From contig NZ_JAOWPT010000008.1 in assembly GCF_025753855.1 (NCBI RefSeq), positions 1-64,000 on the forward strand: a stretch of 64,000 nt of DNA. The letters run 5' to 3'. The position numbers and the translations under genes were made by a program. The notes beneath the pieces were generated by a model. It had not been told where the DNA came from, ran no database searches, and was given only the letters and a program-made list of their open reading frames with translations. The stretch is from Mesorhizobium sp. ZC-5. Lineage in GTDB: Bacteria; Pseudomonadota; Alphaproteobacteria; Rhizobiales; Rhizobiaceae. Below are positions 8,902 through 19,422 of this stretch, in pieces (within the stretch, counting starts at the first letter, position 1; each line of letters starts with the position of its first letter).

Positions 8902-9677
8902 ACATGCAGTCCGCCCTTGTGCCCCACGACCCGCCCGAACTGCGGGAAATCCTGGGTGTGGCGGTGGCCAGCGTCACCGCGGAACAAGCCTCCCGGCTGT
9001 TCCTGCGCCTGATCGCGGAAAAGCGCTTCACCAAGGTCGGTTTTCTCAACGCTCACAATGCCAACGTCGCGGCTGCCGATCCGGAATTCGCGCGCATTCT
9101 TGACGATTTCCTCATCCTGCCGGACGGTGTCGGCGTCGATGTTGCCGCGAAGCTTCTTTATGGCGCGCCGTTTCCGGCCAATCTCAACGGCACCGATTTC
9201 ATTCCGGCATTCCTGCGTTCCGCCCGGCAACCGCTGAAGGTCGGGTTGCTCGGCGCGAGCCGGGAAAACGCCGACAGGGCGGCTGTGCGGCTTTCTGAAC
9301 TGGCGCCGCAGCACAAGGTCGAAGTCATCCATGACGGCTTCTTTAATGCCAGCGACGAACCGGAAATTCTCGATCGCATAGCGAAATTCCGTCCGGACGT
9401 GCTGCTCGTCGCCATGGGCGTGCCGCGGCAGGAATTCTGGATCGCCGGCAATCTGGACCAGGACCATTGTACGCTGCCGATCGCGGTTGGGGCCTTGTTC
9501 GATTTCCTCAGCGGCGCCGTTCCGCGCGCGCCGGGCATCGTTCGCAGCCTTCGCCTGGAGTGGCTCTTCCGCCTGCTGATAGAGCCGGGCCGTCTGTGGC
9601 GTCGCTATATCGTCGGCAATCCGCTGTTTCTGTTGCGCGTTTTCCGCCAGAAGCTGGCTTCGAGGGCAAGCCGGTGA
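8898..9677 (+). CDS. WecG/TagA/CpsF-family glycosyltransferase (GT26)
   Basis: The 259-residue protein shows the GT26 pattern in order: FLNAHNANVAAADPEF, LPDGVGVDVAAKL and LNGTDFIPAFL. The motif GAPRQE-like GVPRQEFW follows near residue 175. Family members transfer a sugar such as ManNAc or ManNAcA to undecaprenyl-linked intermediates at the membrane. The C-terminal basic and aromatic region (RLEWLFRLLIEPGRLWRRYI) is the usual membrane-association segment. The gene overlaps both neighbours by four bases. Confidence 0.9.
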   Translation: MNMQSALVPHDPPELREILGVAVASVTAEQASRLFLRLIAEKRFTKVGFLNAHNANVAAADPEFARILDDFLILPDGVGVDVAAKLLYGAPFPANLNGTDFIPAFLRSARQPLKVGLLGASRENADRAAVRLSELAPQHKVEVIHDGFFNASDEPEILDRIAKFRPDVLLVAMGVPRQEFWIAGNLDQDHCTLPIAVGALFDFLSGAVPRAPGIVRSLRLEWLFRLLIEPGRLWRRYIVGNPLFLLRVFRQKLASRASR

Positions 9678-10603
9678 ACAAGCGATTCGTTCCGGACAGC
9701 GCCCCCGTGGCCAAGCCTGCGCGTGGCACCGCGGCACCGACCGCGGCGGTGGTGACGGCCAGCTATGCGCCGGATTTCGAGCGCTGCCGGCTGCTGTGCG
9801 AAACCATGGACGAATTCGTCAGCGGCGCGTCCCATCACTACATCCTGGTCGAGGGCCGCGACGTCGCGCTGTTCCGGCAACTGGAGACGCCGTCCCGCAC
9901 GATTGTCGACGAGCGCGATCTCCTGCCCTCGTGGCTTCACGCCTGGTGGGATCCGTCCAGCCTGTTCCGCCGCCGCATCTGGTTGAGCCTGAAGACCCAG
10001 CCGTTGCGTGGCTGGCATGTGCAGCAACTGCGGCGCATGGCGATCGGCGCTCATGTCGGCGAAGACACGCTGGTTTATTGCGATTCGGACGTGGCTTTCC
10101 TGAGACCGTTCGATTGCGGTGCTTTCTGGCATGGCGGGTCCGCCCGTCTTTTCCGCCGTGACGACGCCTTGCTGCAGCCGGTCGACGGAGATCATCGCAT
10201 CTGGTCGCGCAACGCGGGCTTGGCACTTGGCATTGCCGAGCCGGAGATCTCCCCGCACGACTACATCGCGACGCTCATCGCCTGGCGGCGCGATACGCTG
10301 GTGGGTATGTGCCAGCAGATTGAGCAGGTGCACGGCCGCCACTGGGTGGAAACCATCGGCCGGGCACGGAAATTTTCGGAATGCATGTTCTACGGGCGCT
10401 ATGCCGATGAAACGCTGGGTAGCGCCGGTCATTTCCACGATTATCACGAATTCTGCCGGGTCTACTGGAACGGCCCAGCCTTGAGCGACGATGAATTCCG
10501 GGATTTCGTTGCGGGGATGGAACCCGAGCAGGTGGCGATCGGCATGCAGTCGTTCATAGGCACCGATCTTGCGCGCATTCGCCGGCTGATTTCGCGAAAT
10601 TAG
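9674..10603 (+). CDS. DUF6492-type putative glycosyltransferase
   Basis: I place the start at GTG 9674-9676, overlapping the preceding stop (GTGA), which gives 309 residues. The N-terminus reads AAVVTASYAPDFERCRLLCETMDEFV and the middle has LVYCDSDVAFLRPFD. The DSD in that segment resembles the metal-binding DxD of GT-A enzymes. The sequence fits proteins labelled DUF6492, which often lie in rhizobial polysaccharide clusters and have no firmly known reaction. Position as third gene of a coupled glycosyltransferase operon supports a sugar-transfer role. The family name is from memory and less certain than the fold. Confidence 0.75.
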   Translation: MNKRFVPDSAPVAKPARGTAAPTAAVVTASYAPDFERCRLLCETMDEFVSGASHHYILVEGRDVALFRQLETPSRTIVDERDLLPSWLHAWWDPSSLFRRRIWLSLKTQPLRGWHVQQLRRMAIGAHVGEDTLVYCDSDVAFLRPFDCGAFWHGGSARLFRRDDALLQPVDGDHRIWSRNAGLALGIAEPEISPHDYIATLIAWRRDTLVGMCQQIEQVHGRHWVETIGRARKFSECMFYGRYADETLGSAGHFHDYHEFCRVYWNGPALSDDEFRDFVAGMEPEQVAIGMQSFIGTDLARIRRLISRN

Positions 10604-10617
10604 AAAATTCGCAAGTT

Positions 10618-11913
10618 TTAGAACATTTTAGCCGGCTTTTTCAGCATGCTGTAGGTCAGCAATGCCGAGGCGAGATAGAGCGCCGCAAATACGAGGTTCA
10701 GCGACAGGACCATGCCGGCCGTGTCGGTGAGCCGCGTCAACGCCCACCACAGGAGGATGCCCTTGAGGCCGGCCAGTAGCGCCAGGTTTACGGCCCGGAT
10801 CAGCGTCTGTCCGCGCGCGAAGAGCAGTTCCGCGTGGTATTCGACCAGGTTGCGGAACGCCGGCACCAGCAGCGCCAGCCCGACAAGCGGTGCTGCCTCC
10901 GAGACATTGCCGCCAAGCGCGCGGGGGAAGAAATAGAGCACGACGGCGAGTGCTGCGAGCGCCAGCGTCGAGACAACGAGCACGCCGCTTTCGATCATCG
11001 CCCTTATCCCGAGCCTTGCCAGCATTTCGGGCGTGCGCATCATTTTCTGGACCAGCATCATCGTGAAGGTGCGGATCGGTATTGCGGTGAGGTCGACCAG
11101 CCGCATCACGATCGCGTAGATGCCGGCGAGATGCGGCCCGCCGATCGACAGCACCAGCAGCTTGTCGAATTCCATCTGCAGGTAGAAGAGCACCTCCGCG
11201 CCGGCGACATAGATCGAATCCGCCAGCCGCCTCCAGTAAAGCTCGGGCCTGAAGCGCAGCCTTTGCCGCGGATAGAAGAACGCGAATGCGATGATCAGCG
11301 AGACTGCATTCGCGGCGATATAGAAGTTCGACCAGGCGGCCAGGTCATGCACGGGCCAGAAGATGAAGGCCAGCGCCGCCAATGCCCTCAGCAGGGTTCC
11401 CATGATGACCAGGATCGCCGCCCGGCCGAATTTGGCCATGCCGTTGTTGACGATGACGGCGAGTTCGACCGGCCGCCACAACAGCGCTTCGGCAAACACC
11501 ACGGCGGCGAAAATCCATGCCGTCATGTCGCCGGCGAAGAACAGCGCGAATGTCAGCCATCCGGCCAGCCACAGCACTGGCAACGAGAGCAGCCCCAGGA
11601 GTATGAACCCACCGGTGAAGGCACCGATCAGCTTGGGGCGGACCGTGGCGACGCGATAGAGCGCGGAAATGAAGCCGAAGGCGAGGATGCGCGACAACAT
11701 GACGCCGGCTGCCGAGGCGGTCGCGAACAGCCCGAAATCGGCGATCGAAAGCGTGTTGGCCAGTGCAACGAAATAGGCGAGCGAAAATACCAGCCTGCCT
11801 GCCGAACCGCTGATGGCGGTGAAGTAGTCGCGAAGCACACCGCGCCGGCTGGTCAGGAAGCCTTGTATCCTGGCCATTTTCGGGTTTTGCGTGGTGTCGC
11901 CGATCTCGGTCAT
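10618..11913 (-). CDS. Wzx-like polysaccharide flippase
   Basis: The 431-residue membrane protein has about 12 predicted helices. It begins with a short basic N-terminus and the helix ISGSAGRLVFSLAYFVALANTLSIADFGLFATASA, typical of the polysaccharide transport family of the MATE/MOP superfamily. Its expected job is to flip the undecaprenyl-linked repeat unit to the periplasm for the polymerase encoded at 5.3-6.6 kb. It converges on the DUF6492 gene with 14 bases between them and diverges from the Wzz-type gene. Confidence 0.85.
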   Translation of the reverse strand: MTEIGDTTQNPKMARIQGFLTSRRGVLRDYFTAISGSAGRLVFSLAYFVALANTLSIADFGLFATASAAGVMLSRILAFGFISALYRVATVRPKLIGAFTGGFILLGLLSLPVLWLAGWLTFALFFAGDMTAWIFAAVVFAEALLWRPVELAVIVNNGMAKFGRAAILVIMGTLLRALAALAFIFWPVHDLAAWSNFYIAANAVSLIIAFAFFYPRQRLRFRPELYWRRLADSIYVAGAEVLFYLQMEFDKLLVLSIGGPHLAGIYAIVMRLVDLTAIPIRTFTMMLVQKMMRTPEMLARLGIRAMIESGVLVVSTLALAALAVVLYFFPRALGGNVSEAAPLVGLALLVPAFRNLVEYHAELLFARGQTLIRAVNLALLAGLKGILLWWALTRLTDTAGMVLSLNLVFAALYLASALLTYSMLKKPAKMF

Positions 11914-12080
11914 TGCTCGGGCGCGACCCTAGCGGGGAATGTTTAACGCGCCGTTCAGCCCGGTTGTATTTGCAGTGCGGAAACAACGCAGAATTAACCT
12001 TTTATTTTCCATGGCTGTTTAGCGTGGCTTAACGATTGAAGCTCCCGAGTTCGGTGAGCCAAGAGGCGGCCATACGGATC

Positions 12081-14699
12081 ATGTTCGACGCAGAGAACCA
12101 CGACCGGGAAAGGCGTGAGCGATCCTTGCTTTCGCTCGGTCGCGCGCGGCCTGCCGAAGTAGCGCCCGAGCCGGATTCTTCCTCGCACTTCGGCCGGGAA
12201 GACGATACAGATCCGGTTGTGCGCCACCGTCTTGCGCGGTCGCGGCGTGAAGCAGTTCCGAGCCCGCTGCTTGCGGCACTTGCGGCAAAATCCGAGCCGA
12301 AAGAGCGCCCACAGGCCGATCGGCAAGAGCAGGATCACATGCCCGGTGATGATCCTGCGCCAAAGGTCCGCTGGAGCATTTCCGATCTGATTCCCGGCAG
12401 GCTCTCCGGCCATCCGGAGAAGAAGCGCCTGGAAGAGGCGCGCGAGGAGTGGACCGGCTTTGATCGCGCCGCGGTCGAAGCGACGGAAAACATGCGCCGC
12501 GACGAGCACCGCAGGCGGCCGGAAATTGCGAGACCGCGGCGAGACGAGCACGCTCCGTCCAACGCCGTGGGCGATCCCGATCTCTACTGGCGTCCCTTGA
12601 TCGATCCGATGCGGGTGGTGATGGGCATCGTGAACTCCAAGATGCTGATCGTCACGACGACGATTATCGGTGCGCTGCTCGGCGTCGCCATCGCGGTGAC
12701 GACACCGAAGAAATATGAAAGCGTCGTGGAACTGCTGATCGATCCGCGCGACCTCAAGATCGTGGATCGCGACTTGACGCAGAGCGGCCTTCCGTCGGAC
12801 GCGACGATGGCGATCGTCGAGAACCAGGTGCGTGTGCTCACCTCGGGAACCGTGTTGAACAGGGTGGTCGATAAGCTCAATCTGACAGCCGACCCGGAAT
12901 TCAACGGGGAAGCCTCCGGCGGCATCGGCAATCCGCTCTCTCTCATTCGCTCGCTGCTCTCCGGAGACGGCGGCGCCGGAGCCGACAATCGCCGGGCGCT
13001 GGCGGTCGGCAATCTTGCCGAGAGCCTAACGGTCGAGCGCGGCGGCAAGACCTTCGTCGTCATGATCTCGGCCACGACGCAGAATGCCGAGAAGTCGGCG
13101 CTGATTGCCAACACGCTGACGGATGTCTTCCTGCAGACCTACGGGGAGATCCAGTCCGACACGGCCGGCCGCGCCACCGACGAACTGACCTCCCGCCTCG
13201 ACCAGTTGCGCAGCGATGTCGAGGCCGCGGAGCGTAAGGTGGAGGCCTACAAGACCGAAAACGACATCATCGACGCCCAGGGACGGCTGATCAGCGACGA
13301 CGAGATGGTCAAGCTCAACGAGCAGCTTTCCATCGCGCGTGCCCGCACCCTCGAGCTCAATGCAAAGGCTGCTTCGGCGCGGGAACTCGACGTCGATGCG
13401 GTGCTTGGCGGAACGCTTCCCGAGCAGATTAGCTCGAACGTCATGACCGAACTGCGCTCCCAATACGCCAGCCTCAGCCAGGAAGCCGACCGGCTGGCCG
13501 TGCGGCTCGGCCCTCGCCATCCGCAGCGCCTTGCCATCGACGCCCAGCTTGCCGGCGCGCGGCAGCAGATCCAGACCGAACTGCGCCGTATCATTTCTTC
13601 CAACCAGGTGGAGCTCAAGCGCGCGGTCCAGCTCGAGCAGGAGCTTGCCTCGCGGCTTGCCCAGGTGAAAGTGCGGCAGGGCGGCGTCAGTGAAGACCTT
13701 GTCATGCTGCGCGAACTCGAACGCGAAGCGGCGGCCAAGCGCGCTGTCTATGAATCGTTCCTGCTCCGGGCTCGCGAGACCGGTGAGCAGCGCGACCTCA
13801 ACACCGCCAACATGAGCGTGATTTCCACGGCCTATCCGCCGCTCCATCCGGTCGGTCCGTCGCGCTCGATGATCGCGCTGACGGGTACGATACTTGGGTT
13901 CATGGCCGGCGTCGGCATTGGCGGCGCGCGCGGCGCCATCCAGAGCCTGCGCGAGAATGGCAGCTCGAACGGTCCGGCCAGGCCGCGCCCGTCGGGTGGT
14001 TCGGGCAACGGGCCTGCGGGCGGCGGTGGCCGCCGGCGCGAGCCCCAGCGCCGCACGCCGGAAACCGATCCGTCGCCGCGCCGGCCCGAGACGTCCTCCC
14101 GCAAGGTGCGCAATACCTGGATGCCCCTGTCCGATGCGGAGCCTGAGCGGACAGTCAGCCGGATGCGGCAGGAGATAGCCCCCGCCGCGCCGTCCGCCGG
14201 CAACGCTCCGGCGTACCCGCAACGGCCGGTCGCGCCGGATTATGCTGCTGCCCTGCAGCAGGTTGCCAATCAGCAGCCCGCCGCGCCGGCCTACCAGCCG
14301 CCGGCCGCTCCGCTCCATCAGCCGCTGGCCTATTATCCGCCTGTGATGCAGGCGGGCTTCCCGCCGCAGCAAATGCACGCTCATGCGCAGCCTCAGGCCT
14401 ATCAGCCGTGGCCGCCGGCGCCGATGTCCGTACCGTATGGATACATGCCCATGATGCCGCAGCCAGCACAGCCAATGCCTTATGCTGCCTATGCTCCGGT
14501 CCAGCCGCCCGCCGGCATGGTCCAGCCGCAACATTTCGCGCCCGCGCCGCAGCAACAGTCGCCACAGGTGTTTCCGGCCGCCGCTGCTCGCCACGATGCG
14601 TCGAAGGCGCCGATCGACGATGTTCGCGAGAGCCTCCGCGAATTCCGCGATGCAGTGCTGGACATGTCACGGAGCCGGGCTCGCAGGCACCGTTCCTGA
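12081..14699 (+). CDS. Wzz/GumC-type polysaccharide co-polymerase without kinase domain, Pro/Gln-rich tail
   Basis: From the ATG at 12081 the protein has 872 residues. The first 170 are charged and apparently cytoplasmic. A first membrane helix (MLIVTTTIIGALLGVAIAV) is followed by a Wzz domain, coiled-coil-like GNVR-type periplasmic helices, and a second helix (MIALTGTILGFMAGVGIG) near residue 600. Unlike ExoP or Wzc there are no Walker motifs after it. About 250 residues rich in Pro, Gln, Tyr and Met follow instead, ending in a basic amphipathic stretch (DVRESLREFRDAVLDM). The role is control of chain length and export of the polysaccharide. A TTG at 12036 is an alternative start. Confidence 0.85.
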   Translation: MFDAENHDRERRERSLLSLGRARPAEVAPEPDSSSHFGREDDTDPVVRHRLARSRREAVPSPLLAALAAKSEPKERPQADRQEQDHMPGDDPAPKVRWSISDLIPGRLSGHPEKKRLEEAREEWTGFDRAAVEATENMRRDEHRRRPEIARPRRDEHAPSNAVGDPDLYWRPLIDPMRVVMGIVNSKMLIVTTTIIGALLGVAIAVTTPKKYESVVELLIDPRDLKIVDRDLTQSGLPSDATMAIVENQVRVLTSGTVLNRVVDKLNLTADPEFNGEASGGIGNPLSLIRSLLSGDGGAGADNRRALAVGNLAESLTVERGGKTFVVMISATTQNAEKSALIANTLTDVFLQTYGEIQSDTAGRATDELTSRLDQLRSDVEAAERKVEAYKTENDIIDAQGRLISDDEMVKLNEQLSIARARTLELNAKAASARELDVDAVLGGTLPEQISSNVMTELRSQYASLSQEADRLAVRLGPRHPQRLAIDAQLAGARQQIQTELRRIISSNQVELKRAVQLEQELASRLAQVKVRQGGVSEDLVMLRELEREAAAKRAVYESFLLRARETGEQRDLNTANMSVISTAYPPLHPVGPSRSMIALTGTILGFMAGVGIGGARGAIQSLRENGSSNGPARPRPSGGSGNGPAGGGGRRREPQRRTPETDPSPRRPETSSRKVRNTWMPLSDAEPERTVSRMRQEIAPAAPSAGNAPAYPQRPVAPDYAAALQQVANQQPAAPAYQPPAAPLHQPLAYYPPVMQAGFPPQQMHAHAQPQAYQPWPPAPMSVPYGYMPMMPQPAQPMPYAAYAPVQPPAGMVQPQHFAPAPQQQSPQVFPAAAARHDASKAPIDDVRESLREFRDAVLDMSRSRARRHRS

Positions 14700-14815
14700 C
14701 ACTCAAAATCCGCCGGACTTTCGAGTCTACGCCACGAGACGGCGCTTAGACGGGATTGCTCGATTGTTTTTTGGTGAGAATGCGCCCGCGTAACGACGAA
14801 CACGCAGGACGAATC

Positions 14816-15715
14816 ATGGCTGAAATCATCGACGGAAAAGCGGTTGGCGAAGAGGTTGTCGCGAAGGTCAGGAAATTGACGGCCGAGCTGGTCGCTTCGG
14901 GAAGCGCCGCGCCCGGCCTTGCCGTCGTCATCGTCGGGGAAGACCCGGCAAGCCAGGTCTATGTCGCATCCAAGTCGAAGAAGGCCAAGGAATGCGGGTT
15001 CCACTCGGTCCAGCACACATTGCCAGCCGAGACCAGCGAGAGTGATCTCGTCGAGCTGATCGGCAACCTCAATGCCGATCCGAAGATCAACGGCATCCTG
15101 GTGCAGTTGCCGCTGCCGGCCCACATCGATTCCGGCCGCATCATCCAGACCATCTCTCCGGAAAAGGATGTCGACGGCTTCCATTTCATCAATGTCGGCA
15201 AGCTGGGTACCGGCGAACTCGATACCGCCTTCGTGCCGTGCACGCCGGCCGGCTCGATGCTCCTGATCGAACGTGTCCGCGGCAAGGATCTTTCCGGCCT
15301 GAGCGCCGTCGTCGTCGGCCGCTCCAATATCGTCGGCAAGCCGATGGCCAACCTTTTGCTGGCCGCCAACTGCACGGTGACGATCGCCCATAGCCGTACG
15401 CGTGATCTTGCCGCGCTTGCCCGTACCGCCGACATCCTGGTTGCCGCGGTCGGCCGACCGGAAATGGTCAAGGGCGACTGGGTGAAGCCGGGCGCCACGG
15501 TGGTCGATGTCGGCATCAACCGCATCCCCGCGCCGGAAAAGGGCGAAGGCAAGACGCGGCTGGTGGGCGATGTCGAGTTTACCGGCGCGGAAAAGGTTGC
15601 CGGGGCGATCACCCCCGTGCCGGGCGGCGTCGGCCCGATGACCATCGCCATGCTGATGGCGAACACCTTGGCTTCGGCTTCTCTTGCGGCTGGCCGTCCG
15701 CGGCCGGAATTCTGA
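14816..15715 (+). CDS. folD: Bifunctional methylenetetrahydrofolate dehydrogenase/cyclohydrolase
   Basis: The 299-residue protein interconverts 5,10-methylene-, 5,10-methenyl- and 10-formyl-tetrahydrofolate using NADP. The ATG at 14816 follows an AGGACGAATC site. The catalytic pair Tyr49 and Lys53 is visible in YVASKSKK, the substrate motif QLPLP follows, and the NADP motif [11 protein letters not shown] lies near residue 165. The C-terminal signature [11 protein letters not shown] is intact. It stands alone between the polysaccharide cluster and a regulator gene; regulation is not visible. Confidence 0.97.
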   Translation: MAEIIDGKAVGEEVVAKVRKLTAELVASGSAAPGLAVVIVGEDPASQVYVASKSKKAKECGFHSVQHTLPAETSESDLVELIGNLNADPKINGILVQLPLPAHIDSGRIIQTISPEKDVDGFHFINVGKLGTGELDTAFVPCTPAGSMLLIERVRGKDLSGLSAVVVGRSNIVGKPMANLLLAANCTVTIAHSRTRDLAALARTADILVAAVGRPEMVKGDWVKPGATVVDVGINRIPAPEKGEGKTRLVGDVEFTGAEKVAGAITPVPGGVGPMTIAMLMANTLASASLAAGRPRPEF

Positions 15716-15784
15716 TGGTCCACACCCCTGATCGCAGGGCGGGACGCTTTGCGGCCAGTTTTCCTTCCTGTAGAAGAACCGCTG

Positions 15785-16747
15785 ATGTCTGATCCCATGG
15801 AAGGCAACCGGCAGTTCGCTTTTCTGCTGGTCGACAAATTTTCGATGTTTTCGCTCGCCGCCGCGATCGACACGGTTCGGTCGGCCAACCGGTTGCTGGG
15901 CCGTGACTTCTATGGCTGGACGACGGTTTCGGCAGACGGCGAGGCGGTCATGGCCTCGAACGGACTGCCGTTGAAGATCGACTACAGCGTCGCCGACATT
16001 CCGCCGGCCGACATCCTGTTCGTCTGCGTCGGACTGACGACGGAATTTCCCGGCAAGAGCAAGGTGCTCGGCGCGTTGCGCAGTTGGGGTCGCCGCGGCG
16101 GCACGCTGGGCGCGCTGTCGGTCGGCTCATACCTGCTTGCCGAAGCCGGCCAGTTGGAAGGCCACCGCTGCACTATCCATTGGGAAAACCGCGCCGGCTT
16201 CACCGAGAAGTTCCCCGAGATCGAGTGCACCGGCAACGTCTTCGAGATCGACCGCAAGCGCTACACCTGTGCCGGCGGCACGACCTCGATCGACCTGATG
16301 CTGGAAATCGTGCGCACCGATTTCGGCCCGAATCTCGCCAACGGCGTCGCCAACCAGTTCCAGCACGAGCGCATCCGGTCGGCCGGCGACCGCCAGCGGG
16401 TCGGCCCGGAGCGCGACCTCACTGGCAAGTCGGAGAAGCTGCGCAAGATCGTCGAGTTGATGGCCGACAATCTCGACGAGCCGTTTTCCGCGGTTCAACT
16501 GGCGAAATCGGCGGGTCTCTCCGTCCGTCAGGTCGAGCGTCTGTTCCTGCGGCACCTCACCGTGACTCCCGGCCGTTACTACATGCGGCTTCGCCTCGAA
16601 CGGGCACGCGAATTGCTGCGGCAGACCAATATGCCCATCCTCGACGTGGCGATCGCCACCGGCTTTACCTCGCATTCCTACTTCGCGCAGAGCTACCGGC
16701 TTCAGTTCGGCAGGCCGCCGTCCGAGGAGCGCCGCACCACCTACTGA
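15785..16747 (+). CDS. GlxA-family transcriptional regulator (DJ-1/PfpI plus AraC HTH)
   Basis: The 320-residue protein has a DJ-1/PfpI-like sensor domain (about residues 10-170) and a C-terminal AraC-type DNA-binding domain (about 220-318) with SVRQVERLFLRHLTVTPGRYYMRLRLERARELL. Such proteins include GbdR, ArgR and CdhR, which control catabolism of amino acids, betaines and carnitine. The effector cannot be told from sequence. The ATG at 15785 is chosen because it begins the conserved domain and is preceded by AGAAG. No catabolic operon is adjacent; folD upstream ends 69 bases before. Confidence 0.9.
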   Translation: MSDPMEGNRQFAFLLVDKFSMFSLAAAIDTVRSANRLLGRDFYGWTTVSADGEAVMASNGLPLKIDYSVADIPPADILFVCVGLTTEFPGKSKVLGALRSWGRRGGTLGALSVGSYLLAEAGQLEGHRCTIHWENRAGFTEKFPEIECTGNVFEIDRKRYTCAGGTTSIDLMLEIVRTDFGPNLANGVANQFQHERIRSAGDRQRVGPERDLTGKSEKLRKIVELMADNLDEPFSAVQLAKSAGLSVRQVERLFLRHLTVTPGRYYMRLRLERARELLRQTNMPILDVAIATGFTSHSYFAQSYRLQFGRPPSEERRTTY

Positions 16748-16827
16748 CCGTGGGTGAGGCATATCTGAGCCTGGCTCCGTCGTCAGCCTCCTGGACTGTC
16801 ACAGTCGACGAAGGGAGATAGCCCTTC

Positions 16828-18654
<1,827 letters not shown>

Positions 18655-18720
18655 GGCAACGTCCTTTCAAGGCATGCCCGGGAAGGATGGGAGCGCCTCC
18701 GCGGCCATGCAGCATTCAAT

Positions 18721-19419
18721 TCAAGGCGCCCAGAATATCTCCACGGGCGTATGTGCCGCGTCGATGACGCGGCGGATCGGCAAGGTCGAGCCGGGGGTGA
18801 GTGCCCGCTCCAGCGTGTTCATCTTTTCGGCGCCTTCGATATGAAGCGCCAGGAAGCGTGCCCGGCAGATGAGCGGCAGCGTCAACGTCAGGCGAAGCTC
18901 GCCGGCGCTTTGCGCATGAACGGCGGCGACGAAATCGCTGGACTGGGGATCGAGCAGCCGTTCCAGTTCCTCGGCATCCGGGAAGAAAGAAGCGGTATGA
19001 CCGTCATTGCCCATGCCCAGGATCGCCGCATCCAGCGGGTTGTGGAACACGGCGAGATGGTGCTCGGCGTTGCTTATGTCGGCGGCGACATCGCCGCTTG
19101 CATAGAGCGGCAGGAAATTGGCTTTTTTCGCTCTGTTCTGCAGCAGTTTCGCCTTCACCAGATTGGCATTCGAGCGCGGCGAGCTTTCGGGCACGAACCG
19201 CTCGTCGATCAGCGTGACGTTAACGCTGCCCCAGTCGATGTCCGACTTTGAAAGCATCTCGAACAACAGCGACGGCGTCGTGCCGCCCGACACGGCGATG
19301 GTCGCCGCGTCGCGTTCGGCGACCGCCGCACTCAACCGAGTTGCGATCGTCTCCGCCAGATCCGCCGCCAGCAGTTCGCGCGAACCAAAATCATGCCGGC
19401 GGAAATTCTGCGCCGTCAT
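18721..19419 (-). CDS. pgl: 6-phosphogluconolactonase
   Basis: The 232-residue DevB-type protein hydrolyses 6-phosphogluconolactone to 6-phosphogluconate. It has the sugar-phosphate binding segment AVSGGTTPSLLFEML and the family motifs VTLIDERFVPESSPRSNANLV and ILGMGNDGHTASFFPDAEEL. The start lies three bases after the zwf stop, so it is almost certainly translationally coupled to zwf. Length and motifs are normal. Confidence 0.96.
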   Translation of the reverse strand: MTAQNFRRHDFGSRELLAADLAETIATRLSAAVAERDAATIAVSGGTTPSLLFEMLSKSDIDWGSVNVTLIDERFVPESSPRSNANLVKAKLLQNRAKKANFLPLYASGDVAADISNAEHHLAVFHNPLDAAILGMGNDGHTASFFPDAEELERLLDPQSSDFVAAVHAQSAGELRLTLTLPLICRARFLALHIEGAEKMNTLERALTPGSTLPIRRVIDAAHTPVEIFWAP

Positions 19420-19422
19420 GGG

